Assembly (NCBI GenBank): GCA_036924285.1
Contig: JAYKYS010000011.1
Span: forward strand, 8,308,001 to 8,372,000
Direction of reading: 5' to 3'
DNA: 64,000 bases
Source of the DNA: Asterella californica
Lineage: Eukaryota; Streptophyta; Marchantiopsida; Marchantiales; Aytoniaceae
The notes below the pieces were generated by a model, which saw nothing but the letters and a program-made list of their open reading frames with translations, made no database searches and was not told the DNA's origin. Position numbers and translations under genes: made by a program. The stretch's first letter is position 1, and each line of letters starts with the position of its first letter. This document shows, in pieces, positions 63,764 through 64,000 of the stretch.

Positions 63764-64000
63764 ACGGCTTACTCGTCTCTCACCAAACTGTCAACTTGAT
63801 CTATAAGATGTTGTCTCCGTCCAATAGTCGATCACAAACCTCTAGTGTATAACACATCACCTCTAACCAATATGTCATAAGACTCTATGATCGTAACGAT
63901 GACATTGATCCTCATCATAGAGCCATCTGTGAGATAACCTGATCGAACTTTAATCGTCACCATCTCGTGTGTCATGTGTAGAGATGTATCCCTTGATCTC
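63764..64000. other. Window end, likely retrotransposon continuation
   Basis: No recognised motif. It is probably more of the element upstream of the gag-like region on the minus strand. Confidence 0.3.

Noticed and set aside
1..64000. CRISPR arrays, bacterial operons, phage or plasmid origins
   Set aside because: None seen; intron-bearing plant genes and plant transposons dominate the window.

Overview
The window looks like nuclear DNA of a land plant. Six intron-containing genes have plant-type relatives: a WDR25-like WD40 protein, the Qa-SNARE SYP81, the ARF-related GTPase ARLB1/ARFRP1, a TauD/clavaminate-synthase-like dioxygenase of the At3g21360 type, replication factor C subunit 3, and dihydroneopterin aldolase. 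Introns are GT-AG, roughly 100-900 bp long. A bryophyte-grade plant would fit, but the sequence alone does not settle the taxon.

Layout. 1-2557: no recognised gene; a tandem duplication of about 310 bp, then AT-rich DNA. 2558-11634: one Mutator-like (MULE) element of about 9 kb with long, divergent terminal inverted repeats, a frame-broken transposase, a perfect 58-bp inverted repeat, and minus-strand pieces of two host-type genes: a DJ-1/PfpI fragment with splice sites, and an RPA70-like OB-fold. 11635-15917: no recognised gene, with one perfect hairpin. 15918-40160: the gene-rich core (WDR25-like -, SYP81 -, ARLB1 +, TauD-like +, RFC3 -). 40161-52431: AT-rich DNA with a decayed LINE (about 45.9-48.2 kb). 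52432-53542: dihydroneopterin aldolase (-) with a likely mitochondrial presequence. 53543-64000: repeats, a tRNA-like sequence and a decayed Ty3/gypsy-type retrotransposon on the minus strand (integrase, RNase H, reverse transcriptase).

The host genes have housekeeping roles (ER SNARE, Golgi/TGN GTPase, clamp loader, folate synthesis) and do not form a functional cluster. For the six genes, splice phases were followed codon by codon and the summed exons give uninterrupted proteins close to family length; the exon 1/exon 2 join of the WDR25-like gene is the least certain. The most unusual structure is the MULE and its cargo.
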